From Pyrrhosoma nymphula (lineage: Eukaryota > Arthropoda > Insecta > Odonata > Coenagrionidae): a stretch of DNA of 64,000 bases. Shown here piece after piece: positions 9,111-22,712 of this stretch. The position numbers and the translations under genes were made by a program. The notes beneath the pieces are model-generated. The model was not told where the DNA came from, ran no database searches, and saw only the letters and a program-made list of their open reading frames with translations. The stretch is taken from positions 142,206,855 to 142,270,854 of the forward strand of contig OY754327.1 of assembly GCA_963573305.1 (NCBI GenBank). Reading direction: 5' to 3'. The first letter of the stretch is position 1; the number at the start of each line of letters is the position of its first letter.

Positions 9111-12100
9111 GCTGAAGGGAGTGCAGCAAAATCAAAACACCAACAAACATTCCGCAAGAGATACCTCTTTAATTGCATCTCTTGTCTCCCGACCATTTAT
9201 GTGCTTCAATCAAAGGCTTAACGAAGAAAAAATCGATATATTGCCAAATACCAGACATTTAAAGACCTCCCCCTTCAATTGCATCTCTAGTCTACCATAT
9301 ATGAAACTGATCGTACTTCAATGCTCAGTTAAAAATTCATTGAATTGGGTTTTAGGAGGAAAATCGTTAACTAACTGATTCGAAAAAGATTCGAGTGAAG
9401 GGAAAAAAGAAAAAGAAAAATCTACTGTATTCGAAGCTGATGATGATGAGATGCCATGCATCGGAGGCGGTCGATGGGTAACATCTCACTCACTCCGATC
9501 CATGAAATCAGCCCGAACCCACATACTGCGATATGTTGAATTCATCAATGTTTTTGTCGGTGATGTAAGCCGAAGCCAAACATCAAGTGCTGGAATATGA
9601 TTGAAATGTGAGTCATTACATATTTCAGTCATGGAACCACACTAAAGTGTCCGAGTTTCAGATTGGTAGGTGCCTCAATATCTGTTCCAATATTATTTTT
9701 GAGTAATTTACCCAACACTGATTTTTAACGTGCCAGCTGGCAAATATGCCTCATTCTGAGATTTACTCGAGGTTTACTCTGTACTTTACGTGAATACGGA
9801 GATTGTAAGATATAAATAGAATTACTTACACCATGCTTGAAACTTTTTATAGAATTTGATGAGAATGAAAATTGGATGAGAATGGAAAATAAGAACGCAT
9901 AACTCATTCGGAGATCGGACGCTAGTCTAATATGAATCGGCAATTCGGCATATTATAATAAAGATTATAAATATATTTATTGCTCCATCAAGTTTTGTAC
10001 ACAATATATAACAATACATTAAGACTGGAGCTTTAGGTGATCCCTGAGGCATTTGCCTGTTGGTGGAGTCACCTTCAAAATATTATAGTAATACTAGCAC
10101 AATTTTTTAACTATAATAAAATGTCTCCAGTTGGAAAGAGAAACTCTTTATAACAGAAAAATAATATTTATAAAAAAATGGAATAGAAGTAAATACACAA
10201 AAGTACAAAACAGGATATTGATAGCAAACAATCTCTAAAATAGATCCCTAATCATATTTCCACTAGTAAATAGCCGGAATATCAATGCCCTAATCGTTAT
10301 CCAGCTTCATACAACTTCATTTTTTTTAAAGCCTATTAAAAGTTGATGAATAATTACTGAGTCAAATGTTCTCGTAAAAATTATATGGTATGTAAGCATT
10401 AACAGTTGCTAAATGTAAACATTAACACGCAAGTACTTAGGAAAAATCCTTCAAAGACTCAGATATTTTTGAAATGAAAGGATACAATTGAAATAGGGAA
10501 CCAGACACGAAAATTTTATGGCGAATAAATCCGAATTTATTATTGAAAGAAATTGATTCATTTATAATTCCCGAGCGGTACAAAAAATTACTCTTCACAT
10601 AGAAACAGGCAATTGGTGATGATTAAAAAATATATACACTAAATTCTTGTTAAGGTATGCTGAAAAATCATAAAATCAATACTACGTCCTCTGATGTTTT
10701 TTTATCCAAGCTTTAGAACGATAGATCCACTCTGAGTCAGTGATAGACCGAGAGAATTTTTCGCACGGAATCCTTGAATCCTAATTTAGACACCTTCAAG
10801 CACTTAATTCCGGCGCATGCGGATGCAGGGGGAAAAAACTATCTGGGTCATGCCGAGGCTCCCGTAAAGCGATGTTCCAGTCGAAAGCTTTGCTGTTTTC
10901 CCAAATGAAGCATTTAAGATGACTTGAGCGGGGAAAATTAATGAAATAATTGAAAGGGGGAGTGGGTAGGAAGGGGGAAGACTAAGGGATTTCCAGGTGG
11001 GCACAAGGGAATGAAGAGAAGGGTAGGGGCTTTTCTGGGAATTCGTACCCTTGCAAACTTCTCGTGAGGTATTTCTTTGGTAGAAATGAGAGTCTTCAGA
11101 GAAAAAAAAAGTCCAGCCCTCTCTCTCTCTGTCCTTTGCTCCCTTTTAAGGAGGGTGAGGGTGGGAGGCAAAGGATCCTCAGATCCCTAGTTTGTTGGAT
11201 GCAAAGCAGACTGAGGTAGGTGAAGAAAAGGGGTTTGGCTCGGGGACGATTGGGACGGTGCGGCATGCCGGGTTGCGGGCGGAGACCGGGGGGAAGGCCG
11301 GGGGACTGAGCGGCGACTTGGGAGGCAGTCACGATAAGTCTCTATCAGACCTCCCTCCACCTTCCACCTCCGTCCACACCTTCCAAAACCCTCATCTACC
11401 CTCTCCTCACTCCGTTTCTCTTACTTCGAGGACCTCTTGCTCAATACATACATATATATGTATTCCACCACTTCACTCTGACGCAAGAAGGAGAGCCTCG
11501 AAATTTTGCTCCTCCACGTCCTTCCGCGCCCCCCCGAACCAACTCCGCGAACCCTCCTCTCAATCCCTCTCGATCCCTTTTCTCTTTAAATAGAGTTTCG
11601 TAGATATCGCCCCACGACCTGAATATTTATAGTTGAATATGTTAATCTAGATAGCCTTAAGGCTATGCATTTAAACATTAGCCGTCTCGGAATACTCTGG
11701 AGGCTTTCGCTGCAACTTCTTCGTAATGGATTTCTCTGCCGTGATATTAATGCTCTCGCACCTGGGATTGTGATATTTGCAGGCATTTATGTCGAGTAGA
11801 GCCATCGTATAAGTGTATTGAGGTTTTTATTCAAGAATTTTTAATTTCAAATGAACGTATCAATAAATGTATCAAAGTACCCGAGTGGAATACAAAATAC
11901 ATTATCAATGTTTCCCGAATTAATTCATCGTCCTTTTAAACATTATTGATTTGTTATTTTTTAGAATCTTGTCCTTTGAGTCTCCTTGGTATACTGGTCA
12001 AACTGTTTTTTCCTTTCCTATCAACACTTTCTATTATCTCTATTCACAAATCTATTTTTCTGTGTTTCATATGCCTGCCTTATCTCTGCCTCTCTCCTTC

Positions 12101-12521
12101 GCACATCAAGTTTTTTTCTCCGGCTTACCCTGCTTCGGTGGTTTGCTAGCTTTTTATTGGCTTCTTCTTTTTCTGTGGTGGGACTGGATGAGGATCGATC
12201 GTTCCTTTTTTTGCTTCAATTAAGATAATTTCTCCCCGTCACTTAGGGAGGCCTCCCTCGCTACCCTCTCATCTCTCATGGCCCCTGCTTTGCTCTTTCC
12301 TTCAATTTTCGATTTAATGCGAATGTATTTCTATTTGTTCTGACAGTGATTCAGGGTTTCTTGCGTTATAAGGCAAATTTAACCCCAAATTTTATTTTTA
12401 CAATACATTGTAAGAAATTGAAGACCAATTTGGCTTCCATAAAATTAAGGTATAACGAGAGAAGCTACTTTAGCCCTGAGACTTTTCATGTATAGCAATG
12501 CATGAAAAATGCCATCCAACG
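9111..12521. other. No gene seen; GC-rich island inside
   Basis: AT-rich except about 10930-11590, which is GC-rich, with (CT)n at about 11118-11133 and a pyrimidine-rich stretch to 11590. Frames there are long only because stop codons need purines. At about 10035-10075 there is an imperfect hairpin (GGTGA...TCACC). No domain is recognised. Confidence 0.4.
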
Positions 12522-13385
12522 AATATTCGCTTTATTCATTTGGATAATGCATTTAACTGCGTGGACTGGAACAGAATGCTGACTGAACTGAAGGGCAGAG
12601 AAGTGTCACTTGAAGACAGAAGGATAATAAGCAGGCTGTATGAAAAAGTTGGCTGACTGTGATGTATGGTTGCAATGGAAAGGAAGCAAATGTGAAGAGA
12701 GGAGGGCGGCAATGGTGAGCTTTGTCCCCACTGATTTTCAACTTTTACATATTAAAAGCGAATGATAAAATAAAGGAAAAATTAAGTGGAAATATCTGTA
12801 CTGGCATAGAAGAAAGAAGATCCGGCAAGAATGCGGAACAGTATGAACAAATATATTGAAAAAAAACAGAACTTAATTGTTAATGTAAATTAATTAAAAT
12901 AAATCAAGAAGGTAGAGTCACCGTTCAACTTGGAAAGCTAAAACTTGTGCAAATGAAAGAATTTTGCTACATGGGAAGCAAGATAACCAGACATGGAAGA
13001 AGCAAGAAAGATAGTGAGCAAAGTATCGCAAGCTAAGGATTCATACCGCCAGAAAGAGTCTGTCGACTGAGAGAGTCACCTCTTAGAAGTCCTACGAAGA
13101 GCTGACTATAAAAGAAGTTTAATGAAAGCCCTGCATAACTGAAGAAGCAAACTTATTGGGAAATTTCTGTGTCACAATAAGCTCTTTAAAACAGAACTGG
13201 TAGGAGAAATAAAGGGAACTAATTATCAAGGAAGACTAAGTTTGGAATACATGAAGCCAATTATGAGGGGAGTTGAGATGAAGACTTACAGAAGAATAAA
13301 GTGGTTAGCAGAGAGAGGATAGAGGAGTGGAGAGTTGCAACAGATGAAACTACGGATGAATGACTGCTTCTGATGGCGGAGTATC
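12522..13385 (+). pseudogene. RTE-like reverse transcriptase relic
   Basis: Broken frames contain RT landmarks in the right order. Motif A reads LDNAFNCVDWNRML, followed by SLEDRRIISRLYE. A degraded motif B region follows (REEGGNG then SPLIFN-like residues). The 'FCYMGSKITRHGRSKKD' block is the usual 'YLGSxIxxDGR' motif after the palm. The C-terminal end has IGKFLCHNKLFKTELVGEI and then YRRIKWLAER. Many stops and frameshifts exclude function. The order and the YLGS block point to the RTE group of endonuclease/RT elements. The palm catalytic YADD box is not preserved. Confidence 0.65.
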
Positions 13386-13569
13386 TTATCATGTTTTGTT
13401 TGGTGTAATTCTAGTTTACAAAATATTTTTGTAGGGAAATGTTACCATAGAAACAGTTGTAATTTCTTAATCAATTATTCTCACCACAGTTAAGGCATCT
13501 ATGCGTGCTGTAATAGGAATAATCATTATTATAATTATTTCTAATTTTTTTTAGCTTGTTAACGAGCTA

Positions 13570-13640
13570 AATTGTACCCATTAAGGGTGTCTTATATCCT
13601 CGGCTATTTTAAATCACTACTCCATGTGAAATACGATACT
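13570..13640 (+). repeat. Dispersed short repeat, copy 1
   Basis: The stretch TTAAGGGTGTCTTATATCCT and the following 40 bp match 15205-15270 at most positions (shared TTAAGGGTGTCT, ATAT-CGGxTATTTT, ATCA, CATGT, A-GATACG). No ends or target duplications are visible. Confidence 0.5.
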
Positions 13641-15204
13641 AGGTAAAAATGTTTTAATTAAATACCCTGAAATATGGTGACGTAGTAGTATGAGTGAACA
13701 AGATGCATTACAAACCTATGCCAGTTTTGAAAAAAGGGGATGCCTTTAATCAAACCTTCTATGCATTTAAATCAATTGAAGCACGAATTTCCTCGTTATA
13801 TTTTTAACAAAGCACTAAGCATTATATATGCTAAAGAGCATCAGTTTGATGGAATATTAATATAGGATTTATTTTTCATATGAAATTATTGTCATTGTCT
13901 AAAAATTACAAGAATTCAGTAAAAATGGCAAGAAATGTCTTGTTCACTCTCCCGAGTTATTGGCGAGCTACTGTAATTCTCGTAGACAGAAAGCATTGGG
14001 TAAATTTGGCGCCACAGAAGGCTGAATGAGTATCGGGGGAAATTGGAATCGTCAAAAATTATTTGTCCTCTAATCTGCATCTCCACTGCTCTAATTTACT
14101 GTTTACCAGCTAACTTTCGGTATAATCATAACTCTTAACATTGTTTCAAAAGTTTGAGTCTTTTTAAATGTTTTTTACTAAGGCTGACGTGAGAAGAGCT
14201 CATTAAACCGTGTTGTTGCTCGCATTAGATCTGATTCTAAATGTCTAAAACAATTTTATCAATTTTACTAGCAGAAGTCGTACATGAAACCTACTGAATG
14301 CACGTGTAAAGTTGGGGCTTTAGACATTGTTGTTGAACGTTAGTTCTTAGAGACTTATTTTCACCCTCACTGACTGGAGAAGTGACATCAGACGGACTCG
14401 TCAGGCTTAACTAAGTGACTTCTCTCGGCTATCCGTTTCCCGGGGAGCCCCTTAGCGTGTGACCGCAATCCCCCACTGACCTCTTTGCCCTCGTCGCCAT
14501 TCCCTTCCTACCACTTCGATTCACGTCTCTCCATCTCACTTTATTTCCGACCTTTTCCCAGCCTCTCCTTTTCACTCTTCGACATGTCAGTGATTCTCCT
14601 CTCCTCTTCTCTCTCAGTCTCCTATTTTGTTCATTAACACTAATTTAATAATAACTCATGACTGTCTTTCCGCATGGTATTTTCAGCAAAACTTGCAGAA
14701 AATCACACAGGGAGAATCTTTGAAGAATGAATTGGCTAAATGAAATCGAAATTTATTAATTTCAGTAAATGAATCGTCGTTGTTTAAAAAATGACAAGGG
14801 TTATATTTTATGGGTTAACAATTCTTTGATTAACTCTATAGCTGTAATGCATAGTTCATCGGCATATATTTGCATGGCATCGGCATATATTTTCATATCG
14901 GCATAGTATATCGGCACATATTGCAGTGATGATGTGTCTGCACTCTCAAGACAAACAAACTGCAGGAAAAAAAATTCATGGTGTCCCAAGGAATGAGTGC
15001 CCGAGTGAAATTGAGGGCTGAACCTTGCGGAAATAAAATTTTGTGCGCAATAGTTACCCGGAATTGAAATAAAAATTTTTGTTCGTTTTGATTGAGGCTA
15101 GAGGAAAAAGATCTTTGTGGCTTTAAAAATGGATTTTATTTTTAAATGTAAAAGAGCTTTTTCTTATATTTTCCTCAATTTTTCAACATTCTTATCTCGC
15201 CTAA
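13641..15204. other. No gene seen
   Basis: AT-rich. A GC-rich pyrimidine-rich patch lies at about 14395-14630. Around 14855-14920 ATCGGCATA recurs several times. No gene is recognised. Confidence 0.4.
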
Positions 15205-15275
15205 AACCTGTTAAGGGTGTCTCATATCGTCGGGTATTTTCGATCAACATGTCACGTAAGATACGCCCCTCTCTC
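15205..15275 (+). repeat. Dispersed short repeat, copy 2
   Basis: Second copy of the segment at 13570-13640, about 1.6 kb away and in the same orientation. It is followed by a C-rich patch (15280-15465) with a low-complexity frame. Confidence 0.5.
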
Positions 15276-18200
15276 CAGGGTTTTAGCCAATTACTCTCCC
15301 GGGACAACACACGACTAATATCCCGCCCATTCGTACCATTCGACACAGAGACACCGACCGACTCCACGCCATCCCCTCCCTCAACCTTTCTTGTCCCACT
15401 GCCTCGCTTCATGGCCCGCTTTCCTCTCCCTCCCACACTCACACCGAAGCTCTTTGCTCAATGATTAATGAATGCTAATGAATTCTCTAGAGCCCTCCAC
15501 AAGTTTGAGTGGAGAGATTTGGAGAGAGTAGAGAATAAGGAGTTCTCGGGAATTTGAAGTGGTCGACCGAAAGATGGAAGGCGAGGGACAGAAGGATCAC
15601 CCTGGAGGTGTCTCATTTAATAAACTTCAAGCCTATCTTAACAGCTTTTTCCCAGTATTATTTCTACTCTGATTGAGCGTTTGATCGGCGAGTCACTACT
15701 GCTGTGATGCTTAGTTAGTTTGCGATTTCAAAATCGTTATTACCTACGTGCAGATGAAATGACCATTATGAATTTTTCAGTATGTTTTTTTTTAAAACGT
15801 TTGCCATTTTCAGCATCCTTCACGCCATATAACACTGGTATGAATGTCGTTCTCATTAAATTGTCTGCGGAGCATGGCTTCCTTCACTCCTTGCCTCAAT
15901 GTTCATCACAGTCGTCCTTTTCTCCTTCTTGCTTCGGGGTTCCCGATTCCATATTTTCAAGAGTCACCGTTCCTCTTACATTCTTCGCAGATGTCCGTAC
16001 CAGGAATATTTTATTCTTTCTATTCTATCTCGTATATCCTCTTGCACCTTCACTCTATCTCTGATTACTTTATTTCAAGCATACTACAATCTCAAAAATC
16101 AATCACTTCTTCTCAGTGAATCCCTCTCCTTACTCTGCCATTGACTTTCCAGTCTTTTACTTTTTCCCTAAACTTCCAACTTGCCATTTTTTTTACCATA
16201 ATGGTTATACTGGGATATATGAATTTTCATCAATTTACGTTCACAAATTAGTTTGCGTGCATTTTGAGGGAGCCCCTCGTGCGGTAGAGCTAACTTATAC
16301 CATCAGACACTTTTGAAATTCATTATTTTTCACGTATATAACTAGATACACGGACCGAGGAACAGAATATTTCGGCTTTCCTTGGGGTAGTGCCGCACTT
16401 GTGCCTTTTACGCACAGAAGCTATTCTAACTATCAGGCATTCGTTTCTAGAGAAGGAATCCAAATAATTTCACGAGCGATTGTCGTTAAGTTCTATTCAC
16501 CAGCTATAACACTCCGTCATAGAACATATATTTGAAAAAATATGGCACAAAAAATATTACCTTAATATTATCTATTAATAATTAAATCGTTTAAATAATT
16601 ATTTCGTCTCACACAGCTATGAAATATAAAGAAAAAGCTCTCTAGTAATTACCATCGGAGAACTAATGTAAATATTAGAGTATAAAAGAAAATATTCTTC
16701 TTTAATCACGAATTACGTAATTATGGATATTATTACACACTCAAAATAAGTCAAAGCCCTGAAGAAATCATTAAGTTTGACGAAAAGTTGGCTTTATCTG
16801 ATTGAGTTGTTTTCTTAAAAGCTTGACCAATACTCCAAAATAATATACTTAATTAGAGTATAAATTATGATAGGAATGGTCAAGTTACATTGAATAAATA
16901 CTTTTCCAAGTAAACATGTGACCTTGTTACTGTAGATAATGACGCAGGGGCAAACGGAGGTGATTCATATCAGAGAATCATCTAACTTGAGAGGAATTGT
17001 AGAAGTGGATATCATATTTATAGACTTTGATTAAATTGCAAAAATACTGTAAAAAGTGAGCCAGGACTGTTCGGTAGAATTCCGTACCTGCTGTGAGGGA
17101 GTGCTGCATGCGCCGAGGGTACTGAAAACCTTGCGCAGTTTGAAATTCTTGCAATGTCGAAGAAAATCTTTGGGAAACCGACCGAGATTACATGAGGTTT
17201 GGATATGCTAGGACAATTGTAGTAACGGAATGCAGAGGGACGTTCAAGAAGAAAGTCAGGTTCCTTGATAGCTAATAGAAAGCTCCTGCCTAAGCCAATA
17301 CAGAGAAAGAAGGACAAGAAAGTTATAGACGCATAGGAATCGTTGGATATAGACTTCGCTGTTTACAATTGGATTTATTTCCACACGCATAATATCACGC
17401 CATTTATGTGTATATCTTTTCAGACCACTCTCCTAGACTTCCAAGAATAGGGAGAGGATTACGGTTGACGTGATCATCAGAGACGTTTAATTATCATCCC
17501 CGCTTTTGTTGCTGCTATTTATTAATGATATGTTCGTTTCATGAGCCTACTCATCTTCTAAAGAGGACACAATGTACTTCCATATAAATTTCCATCTAGT
17601 TCTGGATTTTAGTTGCATTCGTAATAGTAAACTAGTAATTATAACTGAGCACAAAAGTTGAACAACTGCGAAAATGTGTTAGAACGTAGATAAAAATATT
17701 TAGCCAAGAGTCTAATTTGACCAAATGATGTGCTTTTCAATCATTTTTTTCCTACAATTCACACATATAAAATAGCTTCCAATATTATTGCAGTCATTTA
17801 TAGGGAGAGAAACGCAAAAAAAAACTATGCTGTCGTTCCGAAGAACGAGAAAAACTAGGATATGGAAGAATTTTAAAAAAGTGTGTCAGACTTTACATTC
17901 GTAAAATTCATTTGGCATCTTTCCACATGTCAGAGAGGATATGGAAAAAAGAGCATTTGTAAAACTTCACTGAAAGAAAGTTTGAAAGGCTTTATTCCAT
18001 AAAGAGGATATTAAGACAGCGTAAGAAACGAAGAATACCATTCTTTTTATTTCATTTAGTCACTGTGAAGCCGGCCTTAGTCCAGCATTTACGTATAAAC
18101 TTCAAACATAATGAACTGCATAAGACTAAACCAATCAATAATGATAAAATACTCGAACATTGAATCGTCAATTTCTAAACGCAGACCGCATCTCATTGTC

Positions 18201-19890
18201 AGTAAACTATTTCTCTGTGCTAAGGACAATTTGGCCAAAACAAATTATCTTAATTACAATTCAGTAAAACTTACCATCATACTGCGAAGAAAAAATTCTT
18301 TCACATTGCTCCTTTGAATAATGATATCTAGTCACGCTGGTACTTTGATGCGTTTTGACCGTTTAGGTGAAACCATTCCTTCACATATTAACTTTTACAG
18401 TGTCTTAGAGTAAGAACTGAATTTATTAACGTTTTGTGTCCATTTCATGAATGTTGGCGATTTTGTTTTCCAAATAGTCCTCTTTCAATGTTGCCTTTCA
18501 ATGGTTACACACATATTTTTCAAAACTTTCCAAAATGTCTAGCCATTCACGAGAGGTTTAAAAACAAATGGCTCTCATGAAGGAAAAAAGATCAACACAT
18601 GCATTATTTTTCTGTATTTTTACAAAAAATATGCTTTAACCAAGACGTGAGTCAGCAACAGATAATCGTTCATTGAAGCCATTACTTGGAAAGGGATAAA
18701 AAGGCATCCAAATAAAGATTGAGGATTCATTGGACTTTTTATTATTGATACCCACGGTGATTTGCTATCGTTAACCATGAGTCAATTTAAAGAAGTTTTA
18801 CTTCGCTCATAATGCAGAGGCGGATTGAAATTAAACGCTCATAAATAATGAACTGGATCTTTCCAATGCCTGCGCTAAAATAAAAAATGTAAGATGGTAG
18901 GATTAAGACGTATTTTGCATCATCGAGTTAAATAAAATTAATAACACTTCATTAACTAATGAGAATACGCTACATTAAGTTACGGATTAGTGTCAAGTTA
19001 CATGATTGGAATGATTGTTGAAATTATTTTTCAGGCTATAAATTCCCATGGTAGAATGGCAAAGCCATGCATTGGGATTAATGAATGAACCTCGGTTTCA
19101 TTAAAAAATGATTCCCATAAATTATGAATGGATTAGCTGCTCAATTCACACAATGCATTGTATTTCCTGCGTCAATGGGGTAATATTTACCGGAAATAGT
19201 GGTCAACTACGCACATTTTACGAACGACATTTCGTTTCAGAGTGAAAAATCAATAATGCTCAGCCATAACAGGATAGGCCTATGCCGTTGAGGCAGAGAA
19301 AGAGGAGACCACTCCCATTGACGTGATCTTGATTCCTCTGAGCCACTACTTCCCGGTTGTTTTCCAGCGAAGATGTTAATATACTTTCCCGGAATGAGAA
19401 TACGGGATAGGATTGCCATCTCTAAAACCTCTCTCGTCCCCTCTGTGCAAACGAAAATAAATGAAATCGAGCGACGGAAGCCTTTACAGCCACGACTTTC
19501 TGCATAGACCGTCCTCTCTCTCTCTCTCCCCCTTTGTATAACCCACTACCTTCCCATCTACCTCGTGCGGAATTCTTTATCCTCTACGCCTTTGCCCTTT
19601 CCCCTCTACAGCCCTATCTTTTGCCTGTCTTTTGAGATGGCAAGGAATCATTTCCTCCTGCGACGCATTTCGGGCGAATTGGTTTGAAGAGCTTGCCACA
19701 CGGGAGTAGTAGGAGAGAGGATATATTATGGATTTCACTTCGGTTTCACCAAGGAAAGAAAAGTTATTGCATGGACGATGAAGCCAGTGTGGTAGAAAGA
19801 GTGAGAGAGAATAAGGAAAAGGAGAAGTATGAAAGGGAGACAGAGTGAGAGAAGAGATTGGTTGTGAAAGGGTGGGGGGAATGGGAGCGG
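15276..19890. other. No gene seen
   Basis: Long AT-rich stretch. The frames at 15720-16144 are pyrimidine-rich artefacts in three overlapping phases. Around 19030-19190 there is a run of TAAT/ATTA motifs that could be homeodomain sites, but nothing firmer. Confidence 0.45.
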
Positions 19891-19894
19891 AGGG

Positions 19895-19979
19895 GATAGA
19901 GAGAGAGAGAGAGAGAGATAGGGAGAAAGAGAGAGAGAGAGAGATAGGGAGAAAGAGAGAGAGAGAGAGAGAGATAGGG
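19895..19979 (+). repeat. (GA)n microsatellite/minisatellite
   Basis: GAGA runs interrupted by GATAGGGAGAAA form about three imperfect units of 25-32 bp. They create artefact Glu/Arg-rich frames on one strand and Ser/Leu-rich frames on the other. Confidence 0.85.
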
Positions 19980-21828
19980 AAGTCTCCCAAGTTACCCCGT
20001 CGACCGACTGGTTTACGGTTTCCTCGCCGTCGCCCATGCCTCCCCCTCCCACATCGATCCTCTCTCACAACTCTTCGCGTTATTTCCTGTTCTATTTCAT
20101 TTCCATTCCGTCGTATTTGTCAAGATCTGGGATTCTTTTTCTCCCGGACGTTTTCCCCACACAGTAGTCCACATCCTTGCGATCTCTGGTGTAATTCGAT
20201 TTTCGCAGAAATGGGTCGGTTCGTTCGCAAAAACGTTCACGAATCCAGGCGCTGGTTTTATTCATTTGCCTCACGTGTCCGTTTCTTAGAACTTATTTCA
20301 GGTACCCCTCATGAAGTACGCAACACAATTTTGGAGAGAATACAAATTTTTTCTAAAAATGAGGACGAATTATCTATCTAAAATTATCAATAAGTGTGCT
20401 GGAAAAATACTTCTTTTTATAAATCAGGTGTTCCATATTCATGCTGATGAATAGCAAAGTAAATGGTTTTCCAATGAGTGATATGTTAAGCACACGTTTC
20501 ATATTATTGCGACCACCGACAATGATATCTGTACTATAATTTTATTATTAATAGATCTTCTGGCAATTAAAATAATGCTGGTAGCGCATTGCTTTTAATT
20601 GAGATGGTAGCATAAACACAGGTACTTTCTTCAAGGCTACTTTCCTATTATTTTTTAAATGTACTTTGTCATTTACTATGAAGGAAGTAATGCAATTATT
20701 TTATCTTATTTTATCTAGTAGTCATGGTCTGGTATTCACATATATTACAGTTACCTACGACGAGGAATAGTGGCAGTTACTTTTGGTACCCAGTCCAATT
20801 CGATCCAAGGGTAGAATACAGAGGATGAGTAGTTCACGCAGTCTTTACCTCCGTGAGGCCGCTGCAAATTAGGCCATCGGACCACAAAGGGGCGTAGTTG
20901 ATAGTATCACCTTAACAAAACTTTTGAGGAAGGAAACGGAGCACTAACGTAACCTTGCCTCGATGCTTGAACAATAGACAGAACGTGTATAGGAAATTAA
21001 ATTTAACAGGTTTGTACGGACTTACTGAATAATTCTCTCCAGTCCACCTCCTTTTTCGACGACATCCCTCTTAAATGTGGTTCACTTTCAAGCTCTTTTC
21101 ATTTCAACTACAAAGCTATCCCTCCCCGTCTTAACGATATTCCCAAACATACCCCATTCTACCGCGGCCTTTAATATCCTAATACCGCTCATTTCCAGCT
21201 CCCTCCTTTCACTTTACGTCTTCCTCGTGGTTTCCTTTCTTCACTTACTCCGCTTAGCTCTTTTTTTCTCTCCCTTTCCGTCCATTCAGCGTTATCCATC
21301 CTGCTTCACACCCGCTTCTTAAACACCTTCGATCAACTCTTATTCATCTAAGTTTCCAGGCTTCTGCATTCTAAGACGCAGACATCAATAAAATATCCTT
21401 TTCCAGCTTGTACCAAACATTCCTATAATTGCATACCTGAGTTGTATTCTCTCCTACTTTACAACGGGAAACGAACCCACTACTAATGCATTCCACCGCC
21501 AAATATTTTTACCATGACGCACAATTTTCTTAACGCTTGATCAATGGGGTAGTCTACTAAAACTGGATGATTACGCGATTAAAACGTACCCTCTTCACTG
21601 AAAATTTCAATGCAAGCGGTTTTTCTATAACTTGCGTACTATTCCTAAAATTCAACATTGAAAATTGTGTTGTAACCTTGCGCTCAAAACGACTCGTCGC
21701 CATGTTTGATTAGTGTGACGTCAGAGTCCAGTAAATACGGTTCCGTGGTGCTATTTCCAATCCCTAGTTCCGTCAGTTAGCAGTTGTGAGTTGCTGTATA
21801 TATTTTCTACGGAAGAGAAAATTATTCA
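19980..21828. other. No gene called
   Basis: The segment 19985-20381 is GC-richer and carries an open plus frame whose last 56 codons (from an ATG at about 20211) look less low-complexity than the rest, but no family is recognised. At about 20848-20865, TTTACCTCCGTGAGGCCGCT resembles a motif at 51330-51350 that lies in retroelement debris. Confidence 0.35.
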
Positions 21829-21892
21829 GTCATGCCATACAAGTGGTGCATCGTGCCTAAGTACAAAAGTTCAACCATATCTGCGGCAAATT
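21829..21892 (+). pseudogene. Possible THAP-like N-terminal relic
   Basis: An ATG opens MPYKWCIVPKYKSSTISAAN before a TAG. The pattern resembles the start of THAP zinc-finger proteins (M-P-x-x-C-x-V-P-x-C), with the second Cys replaced by Tyr. Only about 20 codons are present. THAP domains occur in P-type transposases and host proteins. This is a weak call from pattern alone. Confidence 0.2.
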
Positions 21893-22116
21893 AGATTAGA
21901 ATATTCCATGAATGCACCTTTACAAAGTCAGAGTCAGCCATTAGGTTACTATTACGCTCGAATCATACACACTCGGTCACAAATGCTTATGTGTGCACTT
22001 AGCTGTTTTTCACAGGACCTTAAAAGCTGTGAAAAACTAGCGATGGGTAGAAATTACCGGTTACATCCATAACTGATTTGTTCCCTTAGGTTAACCGGTT
22101 AAAAACAGGTTATTTT

Positions 22117-22212
22117 CAGCGCAGGTTAACTTGAGTACTCGGTTATTTAATTAGCGAAAAATAACCTGAATGAAATAACCGGAAGCCTGCACTCTCTCGG
22201 GGAACCTTGGTA
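22117..22212 (+). repeat. Internal direct repeat A of the hAT element
   Basis: About 96 bp, starting GCGCAGGTTAACTTGAG and ending GGGGAACCTTGGTAC. It matches 22602-22712 with an internal insertion in the second copy. Both contain CGGTTATT and AATAACxG in inverted order, so each can fold. Confidence 0.7.
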
Positions 22213-22601
22213 CATCTACGAAGTTCCGTGCAAGCCACCACTAGGGTGTGTGGCACGGGGTGATTCCACACCAGGCAAGCAGCACTCGTCCCAGTACAAA
22301 TCGGGAACTCGCACGTTCCCCCGGGCGCTAGGCGTAGACCAAAAAGCAGTCAGGAGTACAGTGCGCAGTCAAACCAGAAACTGGGAGAGTGCTACGTAAA
22401 TGAACATGCATTAACTGCTAAAGAGATATCTAGTGGTTAATATTACTAATACCATTAATTTATGAATGCTACGAGAAACTACTTCATGTAGAGAGCAAAA
22501 TAATGCCGGACATATCAAGCGGCGGTACAAAGCGCTGCTGCTAGCAACTGCATGCCAAAACCATGGTTCTATCCTTGCTGTAGGCAGCTTCTTAGGTTTT
22601 T

Positions 22602-22712
22602 CTGCGCAGGTTAATCTGAGTTGACCGAGTACTCGGTTATTTTGTGGTTTGACCGAGAAATAACCAGAGCGAAATAACTGGAAGGCTGTCCTCTGTCGGG
22701 GAATTTTGGTAC
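22602..22712 (+). repeat. Internal direct repeat B of the hAT element
   Basis: Second copy of 22117-22212, about 485 bp downstream. It is longer by about 15 bp because TTGACCGAGTACTCGG expands the stem. Confidence 0.7.

Noticed and set aside
15720..16144. Three overlapping plus frames of 81-114 codons
   Set aside because: Pyrimidine-rich, hydrophobic and mutually overlapping; no domain.
18276..18300. 7-nt microexon (minus) between a good acceptor and gtaagt
   Set aside because: Seven nucleotides is not in frame, and strong acceptor/donor pairs this close arise by chance in 64 kb of AT-rich DNA.
19577..20381. Long frames on both strands around (GA)n, up to 178 codons
   Set aside because: The core is microsatellite-translated (Arg-Glu or Ser-Leu repeats). 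The last 56 codons of the plus frame look more protein-like but have no start, splice or family support.
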